From the NCBI GenBank assembly GCA_015499995.1, contig JADNRV010000227.1, positions 1-64,000 of the forward strand: a stretch of 64,000 nt of DNA. The letters run 5' to 3'. The DNA is from Flammula alnicola. Taxonomy: Eukaryota > Basidiomycota > Agaricomycetes > Agaricales > Strophariaceae. This document shows positions 1 through 10,713 of this stretch, in pieces. A program made the translations under genes and the position numbers. The notes under the pieces are model-generated. The model was not told the DNA's origin. It did no database searches and was given only the letters and a program-made list of their open reading frames with translations. Position 1 is the stretch's first letter, and every line of letters starts with the position of its first letter.

Positions 1-2339
1 CGAACATTTCTCGATCATCCGAGTCCATCGTGAGCAGAAACTGCTCATATGCTGGATCGAAGCCAGAAGATGCTTCAGGGAAAGGACTTTCCGTGACATT
101 ACATACCGTATCGGGCTCTGGAAGAGTGCCGTCGAGGAAATATTTCCGGATATTTTGCTGAGTGCAGAGAGACGGCCCCGAAACAGAACAGTGCTGCCAA
201 GGCGGTTGCATGAATATGACAAAGTCTGGTTCTGTCGAAAAAATGCTCACTCCTGCAGAGTCCTGTGTAAGGACGACAGACCCGTTGAAACCTCGAGACA
301 TCTTATGTGCCCTGTTGGTAATACAATTCCAATATTAAATACGCATGACTGTAAAAGAGAAACGCTCACCCCCACAAAGGCGTCACAGGGTCTACAAATA
401 TTCCCATTAATATGTTAAAAGGATGAGAGGGTAAGGAAACCTCACCTGCCGTATTTCCTATCAACAAAATAGGATGACTGGTATTTGCCTCAAAAGGACC
501 TATGTGGTTGCAATTCGTCACCTGTGCAGAATTCCGTAACTTCTCAAATGAAAAGTACCTTGGAAATTAATCTTCGGAAATTTCGGCCAGCCTCTGTCAC
601 GTTTCAGTGCGCGAAAAAAGGAAGAGCAAGTAATCATACTGGCAAGCTATCAAACCAGTGGACCACATGTCGCCAAACTCCGGCGAAGCCTTCCCCATCG
701 TTTCAAAGTACTTTTCAGTCCACTCTAAATTGTTAGGGATCTCATGATTATCGTTACATATGATAGCAGTCGAAGCATCGCGGTGAACGTCGAACATGTG
801 CTCTGATGGATCGCATGAGCATTGGAAAGGCGGATCACTGAGGCGCTCGAATATCGGGGTTCCATTTCCAGCAGCAAGCTCGGCGAGACCTCGAGCGAGA
901 AGTGGGAACAGAGCGTAAGGAGAGTAGAGCGCGGTGAAAACCACCGTGCGCAGTCCACTGTAGTCCAGCAGACCGTACGTCGATCTCGACTTGATTGGAA
1001 GGGGACTGGAGCGCACGGAATCATATAACCTGGTGAGATTTTGACGAATGTCTTTTGGAGTGGGAGCCCAGAAGTCGCAGCCGTCAGGGCCTGCTTCAGC
1101 ACATCCAATAAAGAAGCTTTCGAGGGCTTTACCCGCGTCCACTAGGTTGTTGGACCATTTGGCTGTCAATTTCAATTTTGGAGTTGGTAGATGAAAAGAA
1201 CCAGAAGAAACGACCCACTTCCGAAATACTCATCGGCGTCAACAACACCGTCAATTATGAGGCGCTCGACTTTGTCCTAGAAAAAGGAGGGATTCAAAAG
1301 AGCTGCAGCATGTCATGAAAAGCATCGTCTTACGGGAAATAGGGAAGCGAAAGTGGCTCCCAAAACGGTACCATAACTACTCCCATTAGCGCCTGGTGTC
1401 CGTTTCCCGTTAAATGCGAGACTCACGAAAAGCCCCAGTACTGCAGCTTAGACCGCCCATGCGCCTCAACGATGCTGAGCATATCGCGAGCAATCTGATC
1501 TGTGTTAAGATATTTAAGCGCCCCTTCGTCGCTCTCAGCCGCAAGCCTTCCGACTACGCGCGCACGAGCCCATGTTCGAGCGACACCCTCAGCGGAATCG
1601 TTTGCAACACTTGATCCTTAACCCCATATCGCACGCTCGACGTCCGTCTTGAAAAACGATGCTCGGGGAGTGGAACGCCCAATACCTGGAGATTAAATTT
1701 TGAACTGAGTCGGATAAAAGCAGAAATGAAATTTAAAGAAAGTGGGAATTTGACGTACCACGCGGATCGAAGCCCACAATGATATCGAACTGAGGACCAA
1801 TGACTGTACTAAACAGATCACCTCGGAGACCTTGGATGAAGTCGACCCCACTTCCTCCTGGTCCTCCAGGATTGAAGAGGACTGGCCCGCGATAAGAATC
1901 GGAATCCGGGGGGAAGATAGATGGCTTGCGAATGAGGGCAATTACGGCTTCAAGTTCGCCTAGCGGGTCTGAGTGGTTGAGGGGAACCTAATCGTTAACA
2001 TCGATTATATGCATTTGTTTTGCAAGACTGAAAGGCTGGACTTACTATGAGACGAGCACATTGACGTCCCTGAAAGCAATCGCGCCATTCGAGCTCTTTT
2101 CGTGGAGGAAGCTACGAATTGACAGAAATTGATAGAATCGTTGTAATTAGTAAGGTCGAACGGAAAGCAAGACAGTATCAGACCCTTTCCCAAGAGAATT
2201 CTGTGGCACGTTCCAACGGACTCGGATCCGGAACAAACCAAGAGTTAAGTTCCAGTGAACTGTAGACGAGTCCGAGTAACAGGTTGAGTCCAAGCAGGAT
2301 GAAAAGACCAAAGAGACCGAAGAGTATTCGTCGAGACAT
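1..2339 (-). CDS. TAP-like alpha/beta hydrolase, 3' end outside window, one in-frame stop
   Basis: Secreted or membrane-anchored alpha/beta hydrolase of the TAP-like (peptidase S33-related) family common in Aga­ricomycetes. Twelve exons read on the minus strand: 2184-2339, 2046-2111, 1759-1987, 1427-1685, 1334-1376, 1219-1276, 640-1162, 559-593, 446-499, 370-391, 251-311 and 1-193. The chosen Met gives a hydrophobic anchor (RRILFGLFGLFILLGLNLLL). The oxyanion motif NPGGPGGSG is in exon 3, the nucleophile elbow GFSYG spans the exon 4/5 junction, and the late DPVTPL and GHCS motifs supply the catalytic Asp region and His. Every junction keeps phase, but exon 4 has an in-frame TAA at 1618-1620 just after ERAIWG. 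The protein past it still matches the family, so this is a nonsense mutation or a sequence error. The chain is cut at the window edge. Confidence 0.85.
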
Positions 2340-2742
2340 GGTGGCTGAAGATCGGATGGTTTGGCAGTGGGAACTCTTCAGTCCGTAGGACTCCCATGTC
2401 ATCATGATGCCAATTTTACATCATACATATGCACGGTTGATGCAGTGTCTCCAGGCATCTTCAGCGGATTCTTGGAATAGTGGTGGCGCGCAGCTTCGAG
2501 ATTTATGTCAGTGAAATTGGGGTGACAGATTCAGCGTAACCCATGGCGGTCATGAACAGAAACCCTATTGTATGTAGCTGGCACACATTTCCACAAACGG
2601 AATTCCGAACCAACACAACTCAAAATATCCTCCCTTAAACTTGTTCTATTTTCTTCTACTCCCAGGTCTTACCAAAATCAAAACGACGGGAAATGGTAAG
2701 CGTATATATCGTATCACCATCTAATATCAAAAGCGACATCAT

Positions 2743-4057
2743 CTAAGCGACGAAAGCCTTACCCTTCTCAATGTTCTTCTTGAGGTCGGGCAGGCAGGCC
2801 TCAAGGAGCTTCTCTTCCTGAGCAGAAAGCTTGCCAAGACCGTGGATCTCCTTGACACCCTCAGGCTGTAAGGAAGCAATAATGCAACTTTAGCGGCGTT
2901 AAGAAATAAGAGCAACAAAAGACTTACGCCAAGCTCGACGTTCGAAGAGAAGAACTCAATGCCCTTGTCTTGGAAGAGAGGGCTCTTGACGAAAGTGGGA
3001 GTAATGACGCCCTTCTCGCCGCTCAATCCCCGCAGGAGGGCGTTGGTGAATTTGGCACCGGCATAAGCCATGGAGAGGGTGGCGCTTCCAGCTCCGTCCT
3101 TGGCCTTAACGACTTCATCACCACCGAACTGGATGCGGTGCACGAGCTTGTCGTATACCTCGCCAGTAAGGTCCTTGCCGTAAGGAGATTGCGACAGGAG
3201 AGGGACGATGGTGGCACCGCTGTGTCCTCCAACAACGGTTACGCGGGTGTCGCTGGGCGACGCGCCCTTGACGCCAGCCAAGAAACGGGCAGCACGCACG
3301 ACATCGAGGGTGGTAATACCGAAGAGGCGGCGGGGATCAAAGACACCGGCCTTCTCGAGGGTGGCGGCGACGATGGGCACGGTCGAGTTGACGGGGTTGG
3401 AGATGACAGCGATGTGTGCTTTGGGAGCAACACGGGCGATTGAGGCGGCAAGGTCGCGCACGATAGAGGCATTAGTCTAATGAGGGAAGAATAAAATGAG
3501 CTGGTCAATAATGTAGTTTCAGAAGAGTTGTACTGACGTTGAAAAGATCATCACGGGTCATCTAAAAAAGGGTCAGCGCCAAGGCATAGATAGAGATTAA
3601 GGTTGCTCAATTAAGACTTACACCAGGCTAAGGAATAGGAAATTAGTGAAATGTAGCACGGTTGGAATTCAAGTCATTGCGAACCTTTCTGGGGACGCCA
3701 GCGGGGATAACAACAACATCGACACCCTCGAGAGCTTGGTCGAGCTGGTCAGCGGCATAACCGTTCACCTACACGTCACCGAAATTGGTTCAATTTCGCT
3801 AAAGCGCAAAACACGACAAAACGCACCTCGCTCGCAGTGTCGACGTGGCTAACATCGGCAGCAACTCCCGGAGCACCACGGATATCGTACAGGCTCAACG
3901 ATGTGACGAGGGGGTCACTTTTGAGGAGCAAAGACAGAGGTTGGCCAATTCCTCCTCCTGCTCCGAGAACTGCGACCTTGAAGTGGCTTGCTGCAGAAGC
4001 AGAGAAGAACCGCGACGAGGGTGCGGCCAAGACACGAACAGCTGAACGAGAAAGCAT
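2743..4057 (-). CDS. MDH1: Malate dehydrogenase, mitochondrial
   Basis: NAD-dependent malate dehydrogenase, interconverting malate and oxaloacetate in the TCA cycle. Six exons: 3827-4057, 3685-3768, 3622-3627, 3538-3561, 2928-3476 and 2743-2865, coding for 338 aa, the normal length. The N-terminus ([20 protein letters not shown]) is a typical mitochondrial presequence. The NAD-binding loop GAGGGIG is at residues about 32-38, [17 protein letters not shown] follows, then substrate loop PRKPGMTRDDLF and the catalytic-His motif [11 protein letters not shown]. The third exon is only 6 nt (Pro-Gly), flanked by introns of 57 and 60 nt; without it the invariant PRKPGMTRDD loop cannot be completed. 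The intron before it uses a weak donor, AAG|GTTCGC. Overlapping plus-strand reading frames here are shadows. Confidence 0.96.
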
Positions 4058-5442
4058 GTTGTTCAAAAGATGTTTTAGAAAGGTAGTGGTGGTTGAAGAA
4101 TAAGAAACAAATGGCAATGCCTGGGGAAACTCGCACCGGCGTGTTCCCGCGCAAGGTCACGGGTTTCTCCCCGTCGGGTGACTTCGGAGTCCGGACAAGA
4201 ACCGGATGACTTCATTGTCGTATCGCGAATTGTAGCAAAAGGGACACCTAAAGACTACAAATTCAGGGGTGCTTCAGGTTATTTTTAAGGAGATTGGTAT
4301 AATCCGAGTACATAGGCAAAGAGTACAGTGGCCGGGAGAAACAGGTTAAATCTCCTGTTGAACGGTGTGCGGCGGCCGGCTTAAAGTCGCAGAAATAAAT
4401 GCGAGTACAATTAGAGGGCCCGTGCTTCAGAATTTTGGGCTGAACAAGAGGCAAGAAATTAAAGAAATTTGTAAGTACTCAGAAAGAAGTGGCTTCTGAT
4501 ATAATTTTCAAGAGTGGCACGAATGAGCTGGACATGTTATGTAAAAACAAAATACTAAGCTAGTACCAATTGCGAGTGCGTTTCTGCAGAAATAGTCTTA
4601 TGTTTCGCTGGTTGAAGCACAGCGAAGAATTACTATTTTCACCTCTTTTAAATTTGGGCGCCTAAATTACGAGGACCCTTTAGGGGCTTCGTTTTTTAAC
4701 CCGACCTCCGCAGGAGGTCCCTTTGGCATCAAAACTGAGGGAAATTTCGTACATTGTGGGGGTGGGCACGGCCTGTGACGCGCCTCTTTATTTGTACATA
4801 ATTATATCTAAGGCCTCCCTGCCAAAAGCCATATCAAAAACGCCGGTACCGATTATAGATGCAATTCTCACCTAATTATTGAGGTTTTGATGTGAATCGA
4901 CCCTAAATTGAGTATTCTTTCGAGGCTTGGCAACCTTTTTGCTAGATCTGTCTAAAGATGAGACATTATATTATTGATCTCATCTCCAGACACATACATC
5001 TCAAATATTTAACCAAGCCTCGAAAGCTTTTTATTTTAAAATTGCACTTGCCAAACCCCAGAGAGCCAGCTTGCGAGATGCCTTTTTAAAATGGTACTGA
5101 AGCAATCAGTCAAAAGCATCACACAAGCGCATCTGTCACATATGTGACAGCCTACATCTTGGGTGGCCCCGCCAATATTGCAGGAAGAAAAAGCATGTAC
5201 AACAGCTACAAATTCAGTGAAAGCTCCTGATTATTAAAGGTACATTGTGGACAATATATATGCTGGAACGAGAAAGAACGACGGCTTACACCTTGAGATG
5301 TTGAATTGTGCGAGAGCGGCGCGCTTTCATGTGGCTGTGCGCTTAGTCATGCGCCCATCAGACGAACTGTGAATGCCCACGCCGTACATGTTTGTTTGAT
5401 GGTTAAGTTTATCTTATCTATAGTCACATGAGTAATTAACAC
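4058..5442. other. Intergenic DNA, no gene seen
   Basis: About 1.4 kb of AT-rich sequence without a supported coding region on either strand. It contains the imperfect palindrome listed separately at 4916-5027. It lies upstream of the malate dehydrogenase gene and so presumably holds its promoter; no specific site could be identified. Confidence 0.6.
4916..5027. repeat. Imperfect inverted repeat, about 110 bp
   Basis: The left arm starts TTTCGAGGCTTGG (about 4918-4930) and the right arm ends CCAAGCCTCGAAA (5013-5025). Further in, TGTCTAAAGATGAGA pairs imperfectly with TCTCATCTCCAGACA, so nearly the whole segment folds on itself around an ATTATATTATT loop. This resembles a tiny fold-back element, but no target duplication was recognised. 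Confidence 0.5.
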
Positions 5443-5454
5443 GTGATATTTGTC

Positions 5455-5583
5455 ATAACTGGCAGTCGCGAACCACCAATATTCCGAACACAAGGGAAAC
5501 TTTTCCATCGAGGAGGTGGTCTCTCTCCAGCCGAAAATCGCAGCCCGACATATGCCCAGCTTTATATGTATGATGCCTCAGTG
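5455..5583 (+). mobile_element. Helitron Rep-region fragment fused to the BUB3 remnant
   Basis: The frame reads PPIFRTQGKLFHRGG, then a linker, then SPTYAQLYMYDA. This lines up without large gaps with PPVFCIHGELTHLAG ... RPSYAQLYIYDP in the Helitron Rep/helicase ORF near 11740-11850. Only about 40 residues are present and the sequence runs straight into BUB3 coding sequence. It is therefore a detached Helitron piece, and the two copies are clearly diverged. Confidence 0.6.
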
Positions 5584-6651
5584 ACGCCGCAACTGCAGGT
5601 GGCGGCAGTGCTTGCATGTTCGTTCTCACCGGACGCGTCGCGCGCTTACAGTGGTAGCCTGGATACCTCAGTCAGAGAGTGAGTTCTTTCTTTTATATAT
5701 ATCTATGTTTCCCAACATCTTTTCATTTAGATTGGATCTCACGACGGAGAAAATAACAAACCTTGGCACACATGACGATTCCGTATCCTCCATGACTTTC
5801 ACGCGCTCAACAAGTCCATTCCGTCATTTTTCATCTCTGTTAGTAGCGCTGACGCTCTTCTGTTTAATAGACTCATACCCTCCGCTTCTGGGATCTGAGA
5901 GCTTCCATCCGTCAGCAAAGCACACCAACCGCCAGAACGTGTATACGCGATCGCGATCGATCACGTCAACCACACCCTCGTCGTCGCGATGGCGAGCCGG
6001 CTGTTCCACATATACGATGTGAGGAAGATGGATGTGCTTGCCCAGAAGAAGGAGAGCAGTCTGAAGTATATGACGAGGTTGTTGGCTTGCATGTCAGATG
6101 GCCAAGGTGCGGTTTCTCCCCTACACATGCAAACACACTGTTTGGTCTGATTCTTCGTAACATAATATTTTCAGGATACGCCACTGCGTCCGTGGAAGGT
6201 CGCATCGCCGTCGAATACTTCGACCCTTCTTCCATTGCCCAAGAGAAAAAGTATGCCTTCAAATGCCACCGCCAGACCATCGATGATGTGGACCACGTCT
6301 GGCCCATCGACTCGCTTGCCTTCCACCCCGTCTACAACACCTTCGCCTCTGCAGGCTCCGACGGCACCGTTCTGATTTGGGACCACAAGGTTAAGAAGCG
6401 GCTGCGGCTGTACCCCAAGTAACCTGGCCCGGTCGCGGCGGTCGCATTCAACTGCGATGGGACGAAGATGGCAGTGGGCATCAGCTATACGTGGGACGAG
6501 GGCGAGGCTGGGTGGAAGGCTAGCAGAGTAACGCTGTGGGTGGGAGTGCGGAAAGTGGGCGATGAGGTCAAGGTGCATTGTTGTTTTATCTCCAACGTAC
6601 CGCTGTGCTGACGTTTACCTTCAACAGCCCAAATCATGGACCGGCAACTGA
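5584..6651 (+). pseudogene. BUB3: BUB3 mitotic checkpoint WD40 protein, decayed copy
   Basis: BUB3 is the kinetochore WD40 protein of the spindle checkpoint. Recognisable pieces in order: LACSFSPDASRAYSGSLDTS, the blade LDLTTEKITNLGTHDDSVSS, LRFWDLRAS, the stretch HTLVVAMASRLFHIYDVRKM, then YATASVEGRIAVEYFDPSS, YAFKCHRQTIDDVDHVWP, NTFASAGSDGTVLIWD and FNCDGTKMAVGISYTWDEG, and a last exon KPKSWTGN ending at 6649-6651. Introns are retained (for example 5679-5730 and one just before 6627), so this is not a retrocopy. Damage: the first 40-50 residues are missing, the frame shifts between about 5860 and 5945, and an in-frame TAA after RLYPK (6419-6421) cuts off the last blade. A functional BUB3 must lie elsewhere or be lost. 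Confidence 0.88.
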
Positions 6652-6950
6652 ACGTTGACGACGCCATGGGTGCATCAACGACACTATGACGCCGCAATGG
6701 CGGGTGCAACGACGATGACGCCGCAGCTGCGGGTGCATCAACGATGACCCCATGATGCCGCAGTTGCAGGTGCAACAACGATGCCGCAATGGCGAGTGCA
6801 TTGACGACGAGGGCCCAGTGATGACACAGCTGCGGGTGCAGTGACGAGGACACCATGACGCTGCGGGTACAACAACGTCGACGGCCCAGTGACGGGCGCA
6901 CCTGCAACCTTGACACCTAACTCGAAACCTTGCAAGCCCAGTAAACGCAC
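6652..6950. repeat. Degenerate minisatellite
   Basis: Imperfect repeats built around ATGACGCCGCAGTTGCGGGTG and GCAACAACGATG, in units of roughly 30-40 bp. The array starts directly after the BUB3 stop codon. Reading frames across it are products of the repeat and are not supported as genes. Confidence 0.6.
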
Positions 6951-8243
6951 TCATTACACTTGCTGCCAACAGAGCACGGAGTGCCGAGAGGGGTGCAACC
7001 ATGAGGTGTGATGTATTACAGGTATGGCTATGTCGCCGTTGGACATGTTGAGATGAATGATGATGACCAGGTCCCCAGGAATGTGATGTTGAGTACATAT
7101 TTGATGACTCATTTTATTGTAGTCTACTACATTATTTAGACTGTCTTTCTTCTTTCTCCGTGTGATTTTCCTGTACCTGTGCTTTGACCCATACCCGCGA
7201 AATACCCGTACATACCCGCAATAATTGACCCGTGGGTTTGTGGGTACCGGTTGCAGTGGGTAAAGATCTCCAAACCCTCCATCGCTCGTCGCCAGCACAA
7301 CGACACTCTCGATTCCACAGCCGTATGTGCATCCTAGGACGACACAAGTTCGTGTGTCAAATGGGCAATCGGCATGGTAGTGTGTATGCGCGGAGTGGAG
7401 ACCCACAGCGACCGAATGCAGTGGTGATGCTGAGGGGGGTATCCATGCCCGCTAGTACGTCATTTTGTCAACCTCGTACCGGGCCCGCTGACACGCATGG
7501 ATGTCTTCTGCGATGTTCCGCTACCCTTGCACCCACGTCTCGTACTTGCTCGCCCTCTGTTGCTCTGCCCATGCCCCTGCATCTCGTGCTCAGCCGACCG
7601 GAGATGCTCAGAAATCTCTCGGTTGGCGTCTGTGGCAACGACCGCCAAGAGAAAGGAGGGCCTGCTGGCATCAAACATCATTTAGCGGCAGTGGTAGTGC
7701 AGTGGCGGCATTGAAGGGCAGGTTGGTGGATGTCGCTGGGCAGCCTGCCATGCCTCTACCTCAGTCGTCCGCCACCTCCTCCTCGTATCGACGCAGCAGC
7801 GACCTCCGCTGCCCATGCTTCTCTCAGCTGAAACAACATAGCTGCTGCTGCTGCAACTCGTCCTCCTTCTCATATCGAAATGGCAGCGCCTCAAGCAGCA
7901 GCTGCAGTTCTTCTGTCCTCGCATCAAATGGTGGCGGCGGCGAGGCTAGTGGGGGGTGGTGACGACCTCTTATGGTTAGCCGTTGCATTAGAATGTCGGG
8001 AGACAATGTTCGGGTCAAGGTCACATGAACAGGTTTGAAAGTGGCATGGGCCGACGCAAACTCCCGCCAAGAGTTGGGGTATTATACTCATTCTACCTCT
8101 AGAAATACTAAGGGAAAAGTAAGCTACTACGTTCACTGACGCCCCAATACGAAGCACGAGAGCTCACTGTCAATGACTTCTATAGTCCCAGGCGCATAGT
8201 ACAGGTGGCTCTCACATGGTTGGATAATCGACGCCATAACTCC
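6951..8243. other. Intergenic DNA, no gene supported
   Basis: Several overlapping frames are open on both strands (for example 7232-7714 and 7501-7962), but they consist of simple Ser/Cys/Arg-rich sequence, overlap one another, and have no motif or splice structure. A cluster of TACCCG-type words at 7190-7250, with GGGTTTGTGGGTA nearby, can form a short hairpin. Probably decayed repetitive DNA. Confidence 0.5.
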
Positions 8244-9934
8244 TCAAGCAAACCCCCACTTGCCCTTGTCGTCTGCTTTGATGGCGTGTGCCATCGCCTT
8301 AAACGATTCGATTTCCTGTCGGACTCGGTCGCAATCTGGATTAGCAGCAAGAATAGCGTAACCCTCTGGGAGAGCTTCTTCCAGCATCTGTGCACGAAAA
8401 AGCTCGTTAAACAGGATATGAAAGAACGGGAATGGGAAGGACGTACCTTGACACAACTCTCTGATGATGGATGGGTTTGGAAAAAGTCTAGGTTGGCCTT
8501 TGTGGCTATCTTGGACTCTAGCTGCCCCAAGCGAGCAAACATTCTGACGACGCACGAACGACGTTAGCATTTTGCTACGAAGACGAAAGGAGGACGTACT
8601 TTGGGAGGCCTGTGGATCGTAGCACGCTCGGCTCATAAGGCGTAGGCCTATAAGGTCAGCTGCACAAGAATCCATCAGTCCCTTATCACTGATAAACCAA
8701 AGTGAGGCCAACCTTCCCGCTCTTGCGTCCGTGAATTCAGGAGATCAAGCAACAATGTTTGGAAAAAGTTGGTCAGGCCCATGTTTGCGCCCAACAGCGA
8801 CGATAACAATATGAGGAGTGCCCAGCTGATAGTTTGGGATGACATACGTTCCGCAGTGTGACGTGCAACTTGACAGGCTCGATTAGTTACAACCCAGACA
8901 GGTTATGGGCTTACCTACCTACGTGCCCGATTTCTGGAAATTAATTCTTCGACGGTAGGTTATCCAAGTAATGACAGAATAAGTCTTACCATGAGATAGC
9001 ATGGCAGCCAGACCTTCTTCGTCTTGGCAGACAGGGAGGATACCAGTGAACACGACGATGATGCCTATAAGGTGGAATTCGTTATCGACATTCAATGATG
9101 GTCATCAAAGTAGACTTGCCAGGACTCGCCATGGCATTGATCACCTTAATATCGTTCACAACTATTACATCCCAGACTTTATCTGGGCCGTAAACCGGTC
9201 CTGGTGCCGCGCTGCACCAAACATGACATCAGGGTTCCAGGCGTGGCCTTCAGAATCAGTACCCATCCCAAAGGGAGAGCGAAAGGTGGGTTCGACTTCT
9301 CCACGAAGGATACCCAGATTCGAGGCATGCAGAACACGTGTCACGACACGTCGGACGTGTATACTGAGTGGGTGGTTTGGAGGAAGGGTGGCAGGCGTGA
9401 GTTCTTCGCGTAATTGTTTGCGCAGTACCTCCCCAATCTGCGCAGGGTTTAGTGGGACTTGATTATCAGAACCAAGGTACTTGCCTTGGATTCAAACTGG
9501 GGTGAAGTGTTCATAAACCGCCAACGGCCTGTGTCAGGAACTTGCTCAAGGCTTTGGAACACAGGTCAAAATTGGACATGTATCGAAACGAAAAACATTA
9601 CTCACTGGGAAATATAGTACGCTGTTCCCAACACCCCTGCCCCTATTGCAATTTGGATCTGTCGATCTTGCAAGTTCTTGCGGTGCGGACCACTTCCAGG
9701 ATTCTTGGGCTCATCAGGTGGTGAAAAGCGAATATACACTCTGCTTCGCATCGCAGGAGAGCAGGAAAATTGCCTCAGGTTCCCTCCAAACCACGCCGTA
9801 CTTTCTGTTCTCCATATTTCCCTTCGAATCCGGGCAGCCGGATTCCTGCAAGTTGAAGGTTGAGAAAGCCACTGCCAATTGTTTAAAGTCGTGGATGTGC
9901 GAAACATATGTTGGATAGGATTAGCATCTTTCAA
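8244..9934 (-). CDS. OMA1: OMA1-like mitochondrial M48 metallopeptidase
   Basis: Inner-membrane zinc metalloprotease of the OMA1 type (peptidase M48), which acts in mitochondrial quality control. Exons: 9606-9934, 9485-9551, 9263-9437, 9120-9200, 8990-9064, 8919-8933, 8713-8868, 8600-8659, 8447-8543 and 8244-8387. A presequence-like N-terminus and a short membrane segment (IAIGAGVLGTAYYIS) precede LEQVPDTGRWRFMN. The zinc site HEIGH is assembled over a junction, and the third ligand lies in EADLIG. FFQTHPSSE follows and the C-terminus is LPEGYAILAANP. Two introns (at 9438-9484 and 9065-9119) can only be spliced in frame with GC-AG borders (GCAAGT donors). The join between 8600-8659 and 8447-8543 is one nucleotide out of phase, so the gene may carry a small indel. 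The start could also be the Met at 9907. Confidence 0.85.
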
Positions 9935-10713
9935 CCTCTGCAGATCTTGAGGTGGTTGTCATCGTGGAAAGGCTCTAAGCCTACCGAAACAGTGGTGTAA
10001 GGAATATTTGCGACTAGTAGAAGGAACGAACTCTGCGCGTGAAAGACTCGGAGTCGGATCCATGATTCTGGCGGACTTTGAAATCGCGACAGGTCACTGC
10101 TACGGCATTTCGAGTCAGCACTTGATGGTATTGAGCATTGAGAAAGGAGACGATGGACCCAACAGATGGGCATGTCGAGGAATCAGCAAGGGAGGTGGAA
10201 GTGTTGGCGGCAAGTGAGACTTAGCACAGCACCGGTCTAGTGATGGATGCTGACGTGATGACATACAGTCATCATGTCCAGTCCAGTACATGCTGACTGA
10301 TAGAAATCACATCAGCATTCCCTGGGCTGAAATCTTTTCGAATTCAACTTAGTACTTGAATTCTCGAGAGCCAAATTTTATCCTAAGAATGAAAGAAGCT
10401 AGATGCCGGAAAGTTTCCCAGGCGTTGCAGAGTTCAGCGCGGACGCGATTTCGGTGCCGATTTCGTTTTTTTTGGGCTGTTGGCTGAACTTAAGGTTTTC
10501 ACAGTTTCCATTGCTAGCGTTTCTGCTATCGAATGTGCGGTTGTCGTGCCAGGATGCTATCTTGGTTTGTTGGGGGTACTCCAACTGTTTACGCAGACGG
10601 CACGTCACTAAATGAATGGTCACTATTCTTTGTCAGATCGGCGTCATCACCGTCGCATGTTGTCACCGGCATGTCACACTTCTTCTCTACTTTATCTCTA
10701 ACGAATTTTGTCG
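9935..10713. other. Promoter region of OMA1-like gene and 5' part of Helitron
   Basis: No convincing gene. The Helitron 5' end (expected TC after a host A) must lie here but could not be fixed by eye. A word TTTGGGCTGTTGGCTGAACTT at about 10471-10491 resembles the repeat found three times further inside the Helitron, which suggests that at least this part already belongs to the element. Confidence 0.45.

Noticed and set aside
2970..3443. Long plus-strand open frame opposite malate dehydrogenase
   Set aside because: It is antisense to strongly conserved coding sequence, is Gly/Asp-rich as expected for a codon shadow, and has no motif.
7501..7962. 153-aa plus-strand frame rich in Ser and Cys
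   Set aside because: Overlaps equally long frames on the other strand, has low complexity and no splice or family signal.
9201..9262. Possible frameshift in the OMA1-like gene
   Set aside because: A 62-nt GT-AG intron (GTACTG ... CACCAG) restores phase, so a frameshift is not needed here, although the segment itself also looks protein-like.
9931..10173. 80-aa minus-strand frame upstream of the OMA1-like gene
   Set aside because: No similarity to the N-terminus expected for the protease and no supporting splice sites.
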